A stretch of 9,576 nt of DNA from Pseudomonadota bacterium (GTDB lineage Bacteria > Pseudomonadota > Gammaproteobacteria > Burkholderiales > Burkholderiaceae_B), in NCBI GenBank assembly GCA_021793875.1, contig JAJYRX010000042.1, positions 1-9,576 of the forward strand, read 5' to 3'. The translations under genes were made by a program, and so were the position numbers. Under the pieces are notes generated by a model, which was not told the origin of the DNA, did no database searches, and saw nothing but the letters and a program-made list of their open reading frames with translations. The stretch's first letter is position 1. Every line of letters begins with the position of its first letter. This document shows, one piece after another, positions 1-6,457 of the stretch.

Positions 1-1664
1 TTCCGATCTTCTTCGTCGTGTTCTACAACTATTACGCTATTACCTAGGTCACGCAGTGCTTGCAGGGTTTGTATTAGTCTGGTGTTATCTCGCTGATGCA
101 GCCCTATTGACGGCTCGTCAAGCACATACATTACACCAGTTAATCCAGATCCAATCTGGCTTGCTAGGCGTATGCGTTGAGCCTCTCCTCCAGATATTGT
201 GTTGGCTCGCCTGTCTAGTGATAAATAGTTAAGCCCAACATTATTCAGAAACTGTAAGCGCGCACTTATTTCCCTAGTAATACGTTCGGCAACCTCTTTT
301 CTTGATCCATCAAGCCTAAGGTCATTAAACCAGTGCATGCATTTGTCCAGTGCCATAGACTCCAGCTGATATATAGCCAACCCTTTTTCTCCAGAGCTCC
401 CTATAAAAACGTGGCGAGCTTCTTGCTTGAGTCGGGCGCCCTTGCACTCTGTGCATGGCATTGTGTGGCGTAACTTGCTAAGCTCTTCGCGCACCGCGGT
501 AGACTCGGTTTGCTCCCAGCGTCGTTGTAAGTTCGGTATAACACCTTCAAATGGATGAGACTTTACGGTGGTGCTGCCCTTGTCGCCTATATAAAAAAAT
601 GAAATGTTCTCTGTGCCAGATCCATACAGCACGCTATTTCTAACTTGTTCTGGCAAATCCTGAAATGGTGTGTCTATATCAAACTGATAATGTGCGGCCA
701 AGCTGGTCAACATAGTGTATGTGAATGCGTTACGTCTGTCCCAGCCGTGTATTGCACCAGCGGCTAAGCTGAGTTCTGGAAAGCCGACTACCTTGCGGGG
801 ATCGAATAGTTCTACCTCACCCAAACCATTACATTTGTCACAAGCTCCCGTTGGGTTATTAAAGCTGAACAGGCGTGGCTCCATTGTGGAAACGCTGTAG
901 TCGCACTCGGCACATGAGTAATGATGAGAAAATGGTATTTCCTGATCATTGTCCATATTCAGGGCTATAGCCTTTCCGTTACCCACACCAATTGCGGTTT
1001 CAAAGCTTTCTGCCATTCGTTGACGACTATCAGGCTTTATGCGTAACCGATCAATAACCACGTCAATATCGTGTTCGTGGTCTGGGTTTAAGTCATCCAC
1101 TTCATCAAGGTTTATTATTTGCCCATCTATTCTTACTCGAACAAACCCTTGTGCAGTAAGATCACCCAATTCATGGGTAAAGCTGCCTTTTTCGGCACGA
1201 ACAATAGGTGCCAAGATCGCAATTCTGGTGTTTTCCGGCAGTGCGGCGGCAATATCAGTCATATCGCTAACGCTTTGAGCCGTAAGTGGCTGATCATGAA
1301 ACGGACAGTAAGGAGTTCCTACTCTTGCGTATAGCAGCCGTAAATAGTCATGAATTTCAGTAATTGTTCCCACTGTAGAGCGCGGGTTGTGGCCTGCAGA
1401 TTTTTGCTCTATTGCAATTGCAGGAGATAAGCCTTCTATTAGATCGGCATCGGGCTTGTCCATTAATTGTAGAAATTGCCTAGCATATGCTGAAAGGCTT
1501 TCTACATACCTGCGCTGGCCTTCTGCGTATAGCGTATCAAAGGCAAGAGATGATTTCCCTGAGCCCGACAGTCCGGTTATGACAACCAGCTTGTTACGAG
1601 GAAGGTCTGTTGATATGTTTTTTAGGTTGTGCGTGCGCGCACCGCGTATTCGAATGCTTTCCAT
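1..1664 (-). CDS. uvrA: UvrA, excinuclease ABC subunit A (N-terminal 554 codons; C-terminus beyond window)
   Basis: UvrA is the damage-sensing ABC-type ATPase of nucleotide excision repair. It dimerises, loads UvrB onto lesions and acts on DNA in the cytoplasm. The reading frame is open from an ATG at 1664 to the left edge. Visible features in order are Walker A GLSGSGKSS at residues 31-39, Q-loop IEQKS at 85-89, a zinc module with CX2C-X20-CX2C cysteines C251, C254, C275 and C278, the signature SGGEAQR from S491, Walker B ending VLDEPS near 511-520, and the switch histidine H549 in VVEHDE. The first nucleotide-binding domain, with its inserted zinc and UvrB-binding regions, is therefore complete. 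The second domain (about 390 residues, going by the usual length near 940) lies outside. No frameshift was seen. The start is supported by the MESIRIRGARTHNL opening typical of the family, but no clear Shine-Dalgarno precedes it. The gene diverges from the MFS gene. Confidence 0.97.
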   Translation of the reverse strand, partial: MESIRIRGARTHNLKNISTDLPRNKLVVITGLSGSGKSSLAFDTLYAEGQRRYVESLSAYARQFLQLMDKPDADLIEGLSPAIAIEQKSAGHNPRSTVGTITEIHDYLRLLYARVGTPYCPFHDQPLTAQSVSDMTDIAAALPENTRIAILAPIVRAEKGSFTHELGDLTAQGFVRVRIDGQIINLDEVDDLNPDHEHDIDVVIDRLRIKPDSRQRMAESFETAIGVGNGKAIALNMDNDQEIPFSHHYSCAECDYSVSTMEPRLFSFNNPTGACDKCNGLGEVELFDPRKVVGFPELSLAAGAIHGWDRRNAFTYTMLTSLAAHYQFDIDTPFQDLPEQVRNSVLYGSGTENISFFYIGDKGSTTVKSHPFEGVIPNLQRRWEQTESTAVREELSKLRHTMPCTECKGARLKQEARHVFIGSSGEKGLAIYQLESMALDKCMHWFNDLRLDGSRKEVAERITREISARLQFLNNVGLNYLSLDRRANTISGGEAQRIRLASQIGSGLTGVMYVLDEPSIGLHQRDNTRLIQTLQALRDLGNSVIVVEHDEEDR

Positions 1665-1675
1665 TAGTGCCCAAA

Positions 1676-1697
1676 AAGGGTTAAAGGCTAAACCCTT
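1676..1697 (-). repeat. Short inverted repeat just upstream of uvrA start
   Basis: Read on the minus strand, AAGGGTT and AACCCTT form a perfect 7-bp stem with an 8-nt loop. Five T residues overlap and follow the 3' arm. The repeat ends 11 nt before the uvrA ATG, where a ribosome binding site would be expected. It resembles a small terminator or attenuator, or could simply be an operator. The stem is short and only three of its seven pairs are G:C, so a regulatory role is inference. Confidence 0.35.
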
Positions 1698-1698
1698 A

Positions 1699-1727
1699 AC
1701 TATAACGCGGTACACGTTTACGCTCTA
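1699..1727 (-). promoter_or_regulatory. Candidate uvrA promoter
   Basis: On the minus strand a TATAGT hexamer (plus-strand 1699-1704) is a good -10 element. With a 17-bp spacer the -35 would be TAGAGC (1722-1727), which matches only three of six consensus positions. Transcription would start near 1692, giving a leader of about 28 nt that lacks the upstream arm of the 1676-1697 repeat. An alternative pair, TTGCAT (1745-1750) and TATAGA (1724-1729), has a short 15-bp spacer. I saw no good LexA box (CTG-N10-CAG), although uvrA is SOS-regulated in E. coli. Confidence 0.25.
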
Positions 1728-1746
1728 TAGCACAGACAAGTACAAT
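1717..1746 (+). promoter_or_regulatory. Candidate promoter of the MFS transporter gene
   Basis: TTTACG (1717-1722) and TACAAT (1741-1746) are separated by 18 bp, a plausible sigma-70 pair. Transcription would start near 1753, about 40 nt before the ATG at 1792. The element lies back to back with the candidate uvrA promoter. Confidence 0.35.
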
Positions 1747-1754
1747 GCAATGTT

Positions 1755-1768
1755 CAGAAAAGTTTCTG
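1755..1768. repeat. Inverted repeat CAGAAA-AG-TTTCTG between uvrA and the MFS gene
   Basis: Two perfect 6-bp arms separated by 2 bp lie just downstream of the candidate MFS -10 element and upstream of the candidate uvrA promoter elements. Such a placement would suit a repressor operator acting on the MFS gene. The sequence is not a LexA box. With only 12 paired bases it may be fortuitous. Confidence 0.3.
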
Positions 1769-1791
1769 CACTGTTTTAACTATGAGTATTT

Positions 1792-2985
1792 ATGTCTAAC
1801 CCTTCAATTCCGGCCACGGATGGCAAAAAAGTAAGGTTGCGGCTTACTCCTACAGAGCGTCGCGCTAGTATTTCTTTGGCCCTGTTATTTGCAGTGCGAA
1901 TGTTAGGCCTTTTTCTGCTAACTCCAGTATTTGCAGTGGCAGCTCCGGCTTTAACCGGAGGTAGCAATGCTGCTAAGGTGGGTCTAGCATTAGGTGCCTA
2001 TGGGCTCACTCAGGCAATTATGCAAATTCCCCTTGGGTTTGCTTCCGATCGTTTTGGAAGGCGTCCAATTATAGTTTTTGGCCTAGTGCTATTTGTGGTG
2101 GGAGGCGTTGTTTGTGCAATGGCGGATAACGTAAGCACTGTAACCATAGGTCGTACCATACAAGGCTTAGGGGCTGTATCAGCAGCCATAACAGCATGGG
2201 TGGCAGACGCTACCAGACCCGAGGTGCGTACTAGGGCAATGGCCATGGTTGGCGCTTCAATTGGTTTGTCCTTCGCTTTATCTTTGGTGCTATCACCAAT
2301 GCTAGTGGGTAGCTTTGGGCTTTCTGGTCTGTTTTGGGTAATTAGTGCTCTTGGCTTTTTGTGTTTGTTAGTAGCATGCTTTGTTGTTCCATCAGTACCT
2401 ATTGTGCGCTCTACCGAGCGTCAGGCAAAAGCGTCTGAAGTGCTACGTCATAAAGGTTTGTTACAGCTAAATTTTGGGGTTTTTTGCTTGCATTTTATTC
2501 TTATGACGCTCTTCATAGTGGTGCCAGGACTAATAGGTAGTTTAGGTGGTATAGATGCAGGCGCATTATGGAAGGTATATCTGCCGGTTATCTTTGCTTC
2601 ATTTGTATTTATGGTGCCGGTCGTGTTTTATACAGAAACGCGTTTGTTACACAACAAAGCTCTTATATCATCTGTGTTGTTTATGGTGATAATGTTGCTG
2701 GTAATGGCAGTATTATCTGGCAGTTTTTATGGTGTGGTAATTAGTCTTACAGGATTCTTCGTAGCATTTAATATATTAGAAGCTTTGCAGCCTTCGTTAG
2801 TTTCTCGTGAGGCACCGCCCGCGTATAAAGGTTTAGCATTAGGCTTTTACAATACCACGCAATCATTGGGGGTGTTTCTAGGAGGGGTGGCAGGAGGTGT
2901 TATTGCGTCCTCAGGTCATCCATCTTTTGTGCTGCTTGCATCTGCTGCTTTGGCTTTTTCTTGGTGGATGGTTGCAAAGCGATAA
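1792..2985 (+). CDS. MFS transporter, YajR-like, lacking the C-terminal YAM domain
   Basis: This is a 397-residue inner-membrane protein of the major facilitator superfamily, predicted to have 12 membrane helices and to use a proton gradient. MFS motif A is clear at residues 82-91 (G-x3-D-R-x-G-R-R, D86 to R91), and a motif-B-like RTIQGLG follows at 121-127. Stretches such as LTPTERRAS near residues 19-27, LNFGVFCLH at 226-234 and FVAFNILEAL at 323-332 match what I recall of E. coli YajR. YajR is about 454 residues with a ferredoxin-like YAM domain after the last helix. This protein stops right after TM12 (residues 380-397), and only 114 bp separate it from ssb, so the domain is truly absent. 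The substrate is unknown; drug or metabolite efflux is the usual guess. The start at 1792 has only a weak GAG upstream. The place between uvrA and ssb is shared with Pseudomonas (PA4233, from memory). Confidence 0.9.
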   Translation: MSNPSIPATDGKKVRLRLTPTERRASISLALLFAVRMLGLFLLTPVFAVAAPALTGGSNAAKVGLALGAYGLTQAIMQIPLGFASDRFGRRPIIVFGLVLFVVGGVVCAMADNVSTVTIGRTIQGLGAVSAAITAWVADATRPEVRTRAMAMVGASIGLSFALSLVLSPMLVGSFGLSGLFWVISALGFLCLLVACFVVPSVPIVRSTERQAKASEVLRHKGLLQLNFGVFCLHFILMTLFIVVPGLIGSLGGIDAGALWKVYLPVIFASFVFMVPVVFYTETRLLHNKALISSVLFMVIMLLVMAVLSGSFYGVVISLTGFFVAFNILEALQPSLVSREAPPAYKGLALGFYNTTQSLGVFLGGVAGGVIASSGHPSFVLLASAALAFSWWMVAKR

Positions 2986-3086
2986 CCCAAAGTATGTTAA
3001 ATGTATCTCATAGTGGTTTGGTTTATTTAGCACGCCTATAAGATAATGGTATTGAGCACAGGTTTTTATATTTAATAAATTATTCA

Positions 3087-3092
3087 GAAAGG
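3087..3092 (+). promoter_or_regulatory. Ribosome binding site of ssb
   Basis: GAAAGG lies 7 nt before the ATG at 3100 and fixes the ssb start. The 114-bp gap after the MFS gene is AT-rich and contains no hairpin resembling a terminator, so ssb could be read from the MFS transcript as well as from its own promoter. TTGAGC near 3053, with AT-rich hexamers downstream, is a weak promoter candidate. Confidence 0.6.
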
Positions 3093-3099
3093 TATTTTT

Positions 3100-3582
3100 A
3101 TGGCGTCTGTTAACAAGGTAATTCTGGTTGGCAACTTGGGTCGTGACCCAGAGGTTAGGTACAGCCCAGAAGGTACGGCAATTTGCAACCTGTCTCTGGC
3201 AACCACCTTTAACTGGCGCGATCGCGCCACCGGTGAGCGCCGTGAGGAAACCGAGTGGCATCGTGTGGTATTGTTTAATCGTCTTGCAGAAATTGCAGGT
3301 GAGTATCTAAGAAAAGGTCGTCCTGTGTATATAGAAGGGCGTTTAAGAACCCGCAAGTGGCAAGACAAAGAAACAGGCCAAGATCGCTACAGTACTGAAA
3401 TAGTTGGTGAACAAATGCAGATGCTAGGTGGTCGTGACTCTGGTGGCTACATGGACGAGGGGTTCAGTGGCGATCAAAGGTCATCTGCTTCACAGCAGGC
3501 TAGTTCCCCAGCACCTACTCAAGAACCTGCTAAACAACAAGCTGGCAACATAATGGATCTAGACGACGACATACCATTTTGA
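3100..3582 (+). CDS. ssb: Single-stranded DNA-binding protein SSB
   Basis: SSB coats single-stranded DNA as a homotetramer during replication, repair and recombination, and recruits partner proteins through its acidic tail. The 160-residue protein opens with MASVNKVILVGNLGRDPEVR, the canonical first strand of the OB fold, which spans roughly residues 4-110. The DNA-stacking aromatics are present as W39, W53, F59 and W87. A flexible linker rich in Gln, Ser, Ala and Pro covers about 112-150, followed by the conserved tip MDLDDDIPF at 152-160. Length is close to that of E. coli SSB (about 178) with a shorter linker. It lies downstream of the MFS gene and near uvrA, a conserved neighbourhood, and is followed by a strong terminator. 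No SOS box is evident upstream. Confidence 0.98.
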   Translation: MASVNKVILVGNLGRDPEVRYSPEGTAICNLSLATTFNWRDRATGERREETEWHRVVLFNRLAEIAGEYLRKGRPVYIEGRLRTRKWQDKETGQDRYSTEIVGEQMQMLGGRDSGGYMDEGFSGDQRSSASQQASSPAPTQEPAKQQAGNIMDLDDDIPF

Positions 3583-3602
3583 TGTGTTAGTTGTCCGCGA
3601 TT

Positions 3603-3647
3603 AAATCACCCCATAAGCTTAGTTATATAGCTTATGGGGTGATTTTT
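3603..3647 (+). terminator. Rho-independent terminator after ssb, possibly bidirectional
   Basis: A perfect 17-bp stem (3603-3619 with 3629-3645) with a 9-nt loop ends in TTTTT at 3643-3647 on the plus strand. It begins 20 bp after the ssb stop. On the minus strand the 3' arm ends in only three T, so it may also stop catalase transcripts, less efficiently. The catalase stop codon lies 15 bp to its right, so one element serves two convergent genes. Confidence 0.93.
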
Positions 3648-3659
3648 ATTTGAGCTCAA

Positions 3660-5099
3660 TTAGCCTTCAAGTGCTTTTATGGCCGCTGCAATGCCAGCTC
3701 CGTAGTTGGGGTCAGCTTTTGTGCAATGATCTATATGCTTTTGCTTTATATCGTCACTTACGCCTTGCATAGCACGCGCAGTATTTTCAAACAGAACTTG
3801 TTGTTGTTCTTTGGACATAAGCCTAAAAAGGGCGCCAGGCTGACTAAAATAGTCATCGTCCACCCGATGATCCCAACGGTCTGCATAACCATCTAATTTC
3901 AGTGGTGGTTCACGGAAGTCTGGTTGCTCTTGCCATTCACCTTGTGCGTTAGGCTCGTTAGCCGTAATGCCTCCATGGTTACCATCTACACGCATTTGCC
4001 CATCACGGTGGTAGCTGTGGAATGGGCACTTAGGTGCATTGACCGGTATCTGGTGATGATTTACACCTAGCCTATAACGCTGTGCATCACCGTATGAGAA
4101 CAAACGTGCCTGTAGCATTCGGTCGGGTGAAAAGCTAATGCCTGGCACAACGTTGGCGGGGGAGAATGCTGCTTGCTCAATTTCGGCAAAGAAGTTATCA
4201 GGGTTTTTATTTAGCTCTAGCACACCATATTCTATAAGAGGGTAATCGCCATGTGGCCATACTTTTGTAAGGTCAAAAGGGTTTATATGGTAGGTTTCAG
4301 CATCCTTCTCGGGCATTATTTGCACGTATGCTGTCCAGCGCGGGTAATCACCGCGCTCTATGGCCTCAAATAGGTCTCTCTGAGAGCTTTCTCTGTCCCT
4401 GCCAACCACCTCAGCAGCTTCTGCATCACTCAGGTTTTTTATACCCTGTTGGGTTTTAAATGTGAACTTTACCCAGAACCGTTCATTGTTTGCATTTATA
4501 AAGCTGAATGTATGGCTGCCAAACATATGCATGTTACGGAAACCAAAGGGTATGCCACGGTCACTCATGGTTATGGTTACTTGATGCAGTGACTCGGGTA
4601 GGCCTGTCCAGAATTCCCAGTTGTTTTGTGCGCTGCGCATACCTGTTCTTGGATCACGCTTTACTGCATGATTGAGATCGGGAAACTTTAGTGGGTCACG
4701 GAAGAAAAATACGGGTGTATTGTTACCAACCAGATCCCAGTTACCTTCTTCCGTATAGAATTTGATTGCTGTGCCGCGTATATCACGTTCTGCATCGGCG
4801 GCTCCTCGTTCTCCTGCAACAGTAGAAAACCGAACAAGCACGGGAGTTTGCTTACCTACTTCTGAAAATAGCTTGGCTCGTGTGTATTTGCTTATGTCGT
4901 GGGTTACTGTAAATACCCCGAATGCACCGGCTCCCTTCGCGTGCATGCGGCGTTCAGGAATTACTTCACGATTAAAATGGGCCTGCTTTTCTAGTAACCA
5001 TACGTCTTGCAAAAGTATGGGGCCGCGCAGCCCGGCTGTAAGAGAGTTTTGATTATCAGCTACAGGGGCGCCAGCAGCAGTTGTAAGCTTTCTTTTCAT
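3660..5099 (-). CDS. katA: Monofunctional haem catalase, small-subunit (clade 3) type
   Basis: This catalase converts hydrogen peroxide to water and oxygen using haem b. Length (479 residues) fits the small-subunit class. The distal catalytic His is H53 in RRMHAKGAGAFG, and the distal Asn is N126 in DLVGNNTPVFFFRD. The 73-residue spacing between them equals that of bovine catalase H74 and N147. The proximal haem ligand is Y336 in RLFSYGDAQRYR, with the supporting R332. The catalase substrate-channel and NADPH-region segments are present without gaps, and no signal peptide is seen, so it should be cytoplasmic. The start at 5099 is supported by a GAGGT Shine-Dalgarno at 5107-5111, seven bases upstream. 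The gene converges on ssb and diverges from the ABC importer operon, with a 201-bp shared regulatory region that contains an OxyR-like site. The symbol katA is the common choice for this clade. Confidence 0.95.
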   Translation of the reverse strand: MKRKLTTAAGAPVADNQNSLTAGLRGPILLQDVWLLEKQAHFNREVIPERRMHAKGAGAFGVFTVTHDISKYTRAKLFSEVGKQTPVLVRFSTVAGERGAADAERDIRGTAIKFYTEEGNWDLVGNNTPVFFFRDPLKFPDLNHAVKRDPRTGMRSAQNNWEFWTGLPESLHQVTITMSDRGIPFGFRNMHMFGSHTFSFINANNERFWVKFTFKTQQGIKNLSDAEAAEVVGRDRESSQRDLFEAIERGDYPRWTAYVQIMPEKDAETYHINPFDLTKVWPHGDYPLIEYGVLELNKNPDNFFAEIEQAAFSPANVVPGISFSPDRMLQARLFSYGDAQRYRLGVNHHQIPVNAPKCPFHSYHRDGQMRVDGNHGGITANEPNAQGEWQEQPDFREPPLKLDGYADRWDHRVDDDYFSQPGALFRLMSKEQQQVLFENTARAMQGVSDDIKQKHIDHCTKADPNYGAGIAAAIKALEG

Positions 5100-5140
5100 G
5101 GATATTACCTCGTTTTGTTGTACGGCTACTATCCAGTTTA

Positions 5141-5169
5141 ATTGTAAATAAGCAGAAAATATAATTGAT
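5141..5169 (-). promoter_or_regulatory. Candidate catalase promoter
   Basis: On the minus strand TACAAT (5141-5146) is a good -10 element. The -35 position 17 bp upstream (5164-5169, AATCAA) is poor, as expected for an activator-dependent promoter. Transcription would start near 5134 and give a leader of about 35 nt. The -35 position coincides with the edge of the OxyR-like site. Confidence 0.45.
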
Positions 5170-5200
5170 TGTTTTTACTGTTCTAATAGATGTTGGCTAT
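5164..5200 (-). promoter_or_regulatory. Candidate OxyR binding site upstream of the catalase gene
   Basis: The OxyR consensus is ATAG-N7-CTAT-N7-ATAG-N7-CTAT. Here the four blocks, with exact 7-bp spacing, read ATTG (5164-5167), TTAC (5175-5178), ATAG (5186-5189) and CTAT (5197-5200), matching 13 of 16 positions. The right-hand pair is perfect and extends to AATAG-N7-CTATT. The site reaches up to the predicted -35, the usual place for OxyR activation. The protein that binds is inferred; no oxyR gene lies in the window. Confidence 0.5.
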
Positions 5201-5229
5201 TGAGACGGTCTGTTTAGATACAAACCCTA

Positions 5230-5259
5230 ATAGTACCTATGCAGCTGCCACTTTATAGT
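5230..5259 (+). promoter_or_regulatory. Candidate control region of the ABC importer operon
   Basis: Two adjacent palindromes, ATAG-TAC-CTAT (5230-5240) and GCAGCTGC (5241-5248), precede a TATAGT hexamer (5254-5259) that could be the -10 element. The -35 with a 17-bp spacer would be TAGTAC (5231-5236), a poor match, so an activator may be needed or the promoter may lie elsewhere. From this -10, transcription would start about 35 nt before the ATPase start at 5301. The ATPase gene has a modest AAGG Shine-Dalgarno at 5287-5290. Confidence 0.3.
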
Positions 5260-5300
5260 CAAAACTAACAAGTAAATAATTACATTAAGGCGCAGTATCA

Positions 5301-6398
5301 ATGGCCTGTTCAAATAGTAGTACTTTTCTTAAATTTACTGGTGTTAAAAAAACCTACGACCAACGTACTCTCGTAGTGAAAGATTTCAACCTCGATGTAA
5401 ACGAGGGTGAATTTGTAACGCTGCTCGGTCCATCTGGTTCGGGCAAAACAACAGTGCTAATGATGCTAGCCGGTTTTGAGGGCGTAACCAGTGGTTCTAT
5501 AACAATTAATGGTCGGCCTATTACACGCACCGCACCATATAAACGCAATATTGGCATGGTTTTTCAGAACTATGCTCTTTTCCCTCACATGACGGTAGCC
5601 GAAAATCTTGCTTACCCATTGCGTGTACGTAAAATGCCTAAGGCAGAAATCAACACTAGAGTAAGTGAGTACCTCGATCTAATAGAGCTATCCAGTTTTG
5701 GCAATCGTCATCCTGGACAACTATCCGGTGGTCAGCGTCAGCGGGTGGCTTTGGCTAGAGCATTAATATTTGAGCCAACTTTAGTTCTTATGGACGAGCC
5801 TCTTGGCGCTCTTGATAAAAAGTTGCGTGAGCAAATGCAGTTTGAAATAACTAGGCTGCATCAAAGACTGGGTTTTACTGTTATTTATGTAACTCATGAT
5901 CAAACAGAGGCATTAACCATGTCTAGTCGCATAGCAGTGTTTGATCAGGGCATAGTACAGCAGTATGCATCACCAAGTGTGCTTTATGAGCAGCCGGCAA
6001 ACGCATTTGTCGCAAGCTTCATTGGTGAAAACAATCTAATACCGGTAAAAAATGTAATAACAAGTGGAGGTGAAGCTAAGGCTACGCTTCCTAACGGTAC
6101 GGCCCTTATTGCTCGTAATGGCGACTGTTCTGAACATGAAACAGACGGCATTTTTTCTATACGACCCGAAAAGCTAGTAATAGGTGCTGCGCAAGGTAAC
6201 AATGTCAATCAAGTTGACGCAAGCTTTGTGGCACGTCATTACGTGGGAGACTTCATTCGTTATTATTTTGACCTGGCTGATGGTACCAAAGTGGTGGTCA
6301 AAGCGCTTAACGATATAAACGCTCCTCGTTTTAGTGTCGGCGACCAGGCTATTCTTAGCTGGTCGGCGCAAGATTGCTTCGCATTTAAACCTGCCTAA
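5301..6398 (+). CDS. ABC importer ATPase, PotA-like (polyamine/opine family)
   Basis: This is the cytoplasmic ATP-hydrolysing subunit of a binding-protein-dependent importer. The 365-residue protein has an N-terminal nucleotide-binding domain and a C-terminal regulatory (TOBE-type) domain from about residue 240. Walker A is GPSGSGKTT (43-51), the Q-loop glutamine Q89, the signature LSGGQ (141-145), Walker B LVLMDEP (161-167, catalytic E166) and the switch histidine H199. All are intact. Wording such as NYALFPHMTVAENLAYPL and SIRPEKL near 287-292 is characteristic of the PotA/FbpC/UgpC-type class, with PotA the closest overall. The gene opens an operon with a binding protein and two PotB/PotC-like permeases, which supports the polyamine/opine family over iron or sugar. 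The exact substrate cannot be read from the ATPase. It ends 59 bp before the next gene. Confidence 0.93.
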   Translation: MACSNSSTFLKFTGVKKTYDQRTLVVKDFNLDVNEGEFVTLLGPSGSGKTTVLMMLAGFEGVTSGSITINGRPITRTAPYKRNIGMVFQNYALFPHMTVAENLAYPLRVRKMPKAEINTRVSEYLDLIELSSFGNRHPGQLSGGQRQRVALARALIFEPTLVLMDEPLGALDKKLREQMQFEITRLHQRLGFTVIYVTHDQTEALTMSSRIAVFDQGIVQQYASPSVLYEQPANAFVASFIGENNLIPVKNVITSGGEAKATLPNGTALIARNGDCSEHETDGIFSIRPEKLVIGAAQGNNVNQVDASFVARHYVGDFIRYYFDLADGTKVVVKALNDINAPRFSVGDQAILSWSAQDCFAFKPA

Positions 6399-6412
6399 AT
6401 TTTCATATAAAC

Positions 6413-6434
6413 AAGTTATACAGGCAAATAACTT
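6413..6434 (+). repeat. Weak hairpin between the ATPase and binding-protein genes
   Basis: AAGTTAT (6413-6419) and ATAACTT (6428-6434) form a 7-bp stem with an 8-nt loop, and T residues continue to 6436. Only one pair is G:C, so the hairpin is unstable and unlikely to terminate well. It could shield the downstream transcript end after processing, or be chance in AT-rich sequence. Confidence 0.25.
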
Positions 6435-6443
6435 TTCCATCAC

Positions 6444-6449
6444 AGGAGG
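6444..6449 (+). promoter_or_regulatory. Strong ribosome binding site of the binding-protein gene
   Basis: A full AGGAGG sits 8 nt before the ATG at 6458. It is the best Shine-Dalgarno in the window; the ATPase has only AAGG and both permeases have weak or no sites. This fits the excess of periplasmic binding protein over membrane subunits usual for such importers. Confidence 0.85.
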
Positions 6450-6457
6450 CAAACAAC

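Noticed and set aside
715..1779. Several short plus-strand open frames at 715-900, 1039-1278, 1119-1334 and 1387-1779
   Set aside because: They lie antisense within uvrA or its upstream region. The uvrA frame on the minus strand is continuous and has every family motif, so these are shadows.
1771..1786. Possible LexA box CTG-N10-GAG before the MFS gene
   Set aside because: The second half-site has GAG instead of CAG, the inner bases fit the consensus poorly, and the site lies too close to the start codon.
3084..3368. Minus-strand open frames over ssb and the MFS/ssb junction (2911-3261, 3084-3368)
   Set aside because: They are antisense to confidently assigned genes, have no ribosome binding sites and resemble no family.
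3650..3659. 10-bp palindrome TTGAGCTCAA beside the catalase stop
   Set aside because: It is short and sits just outside a clear terminator. No role can be supported.
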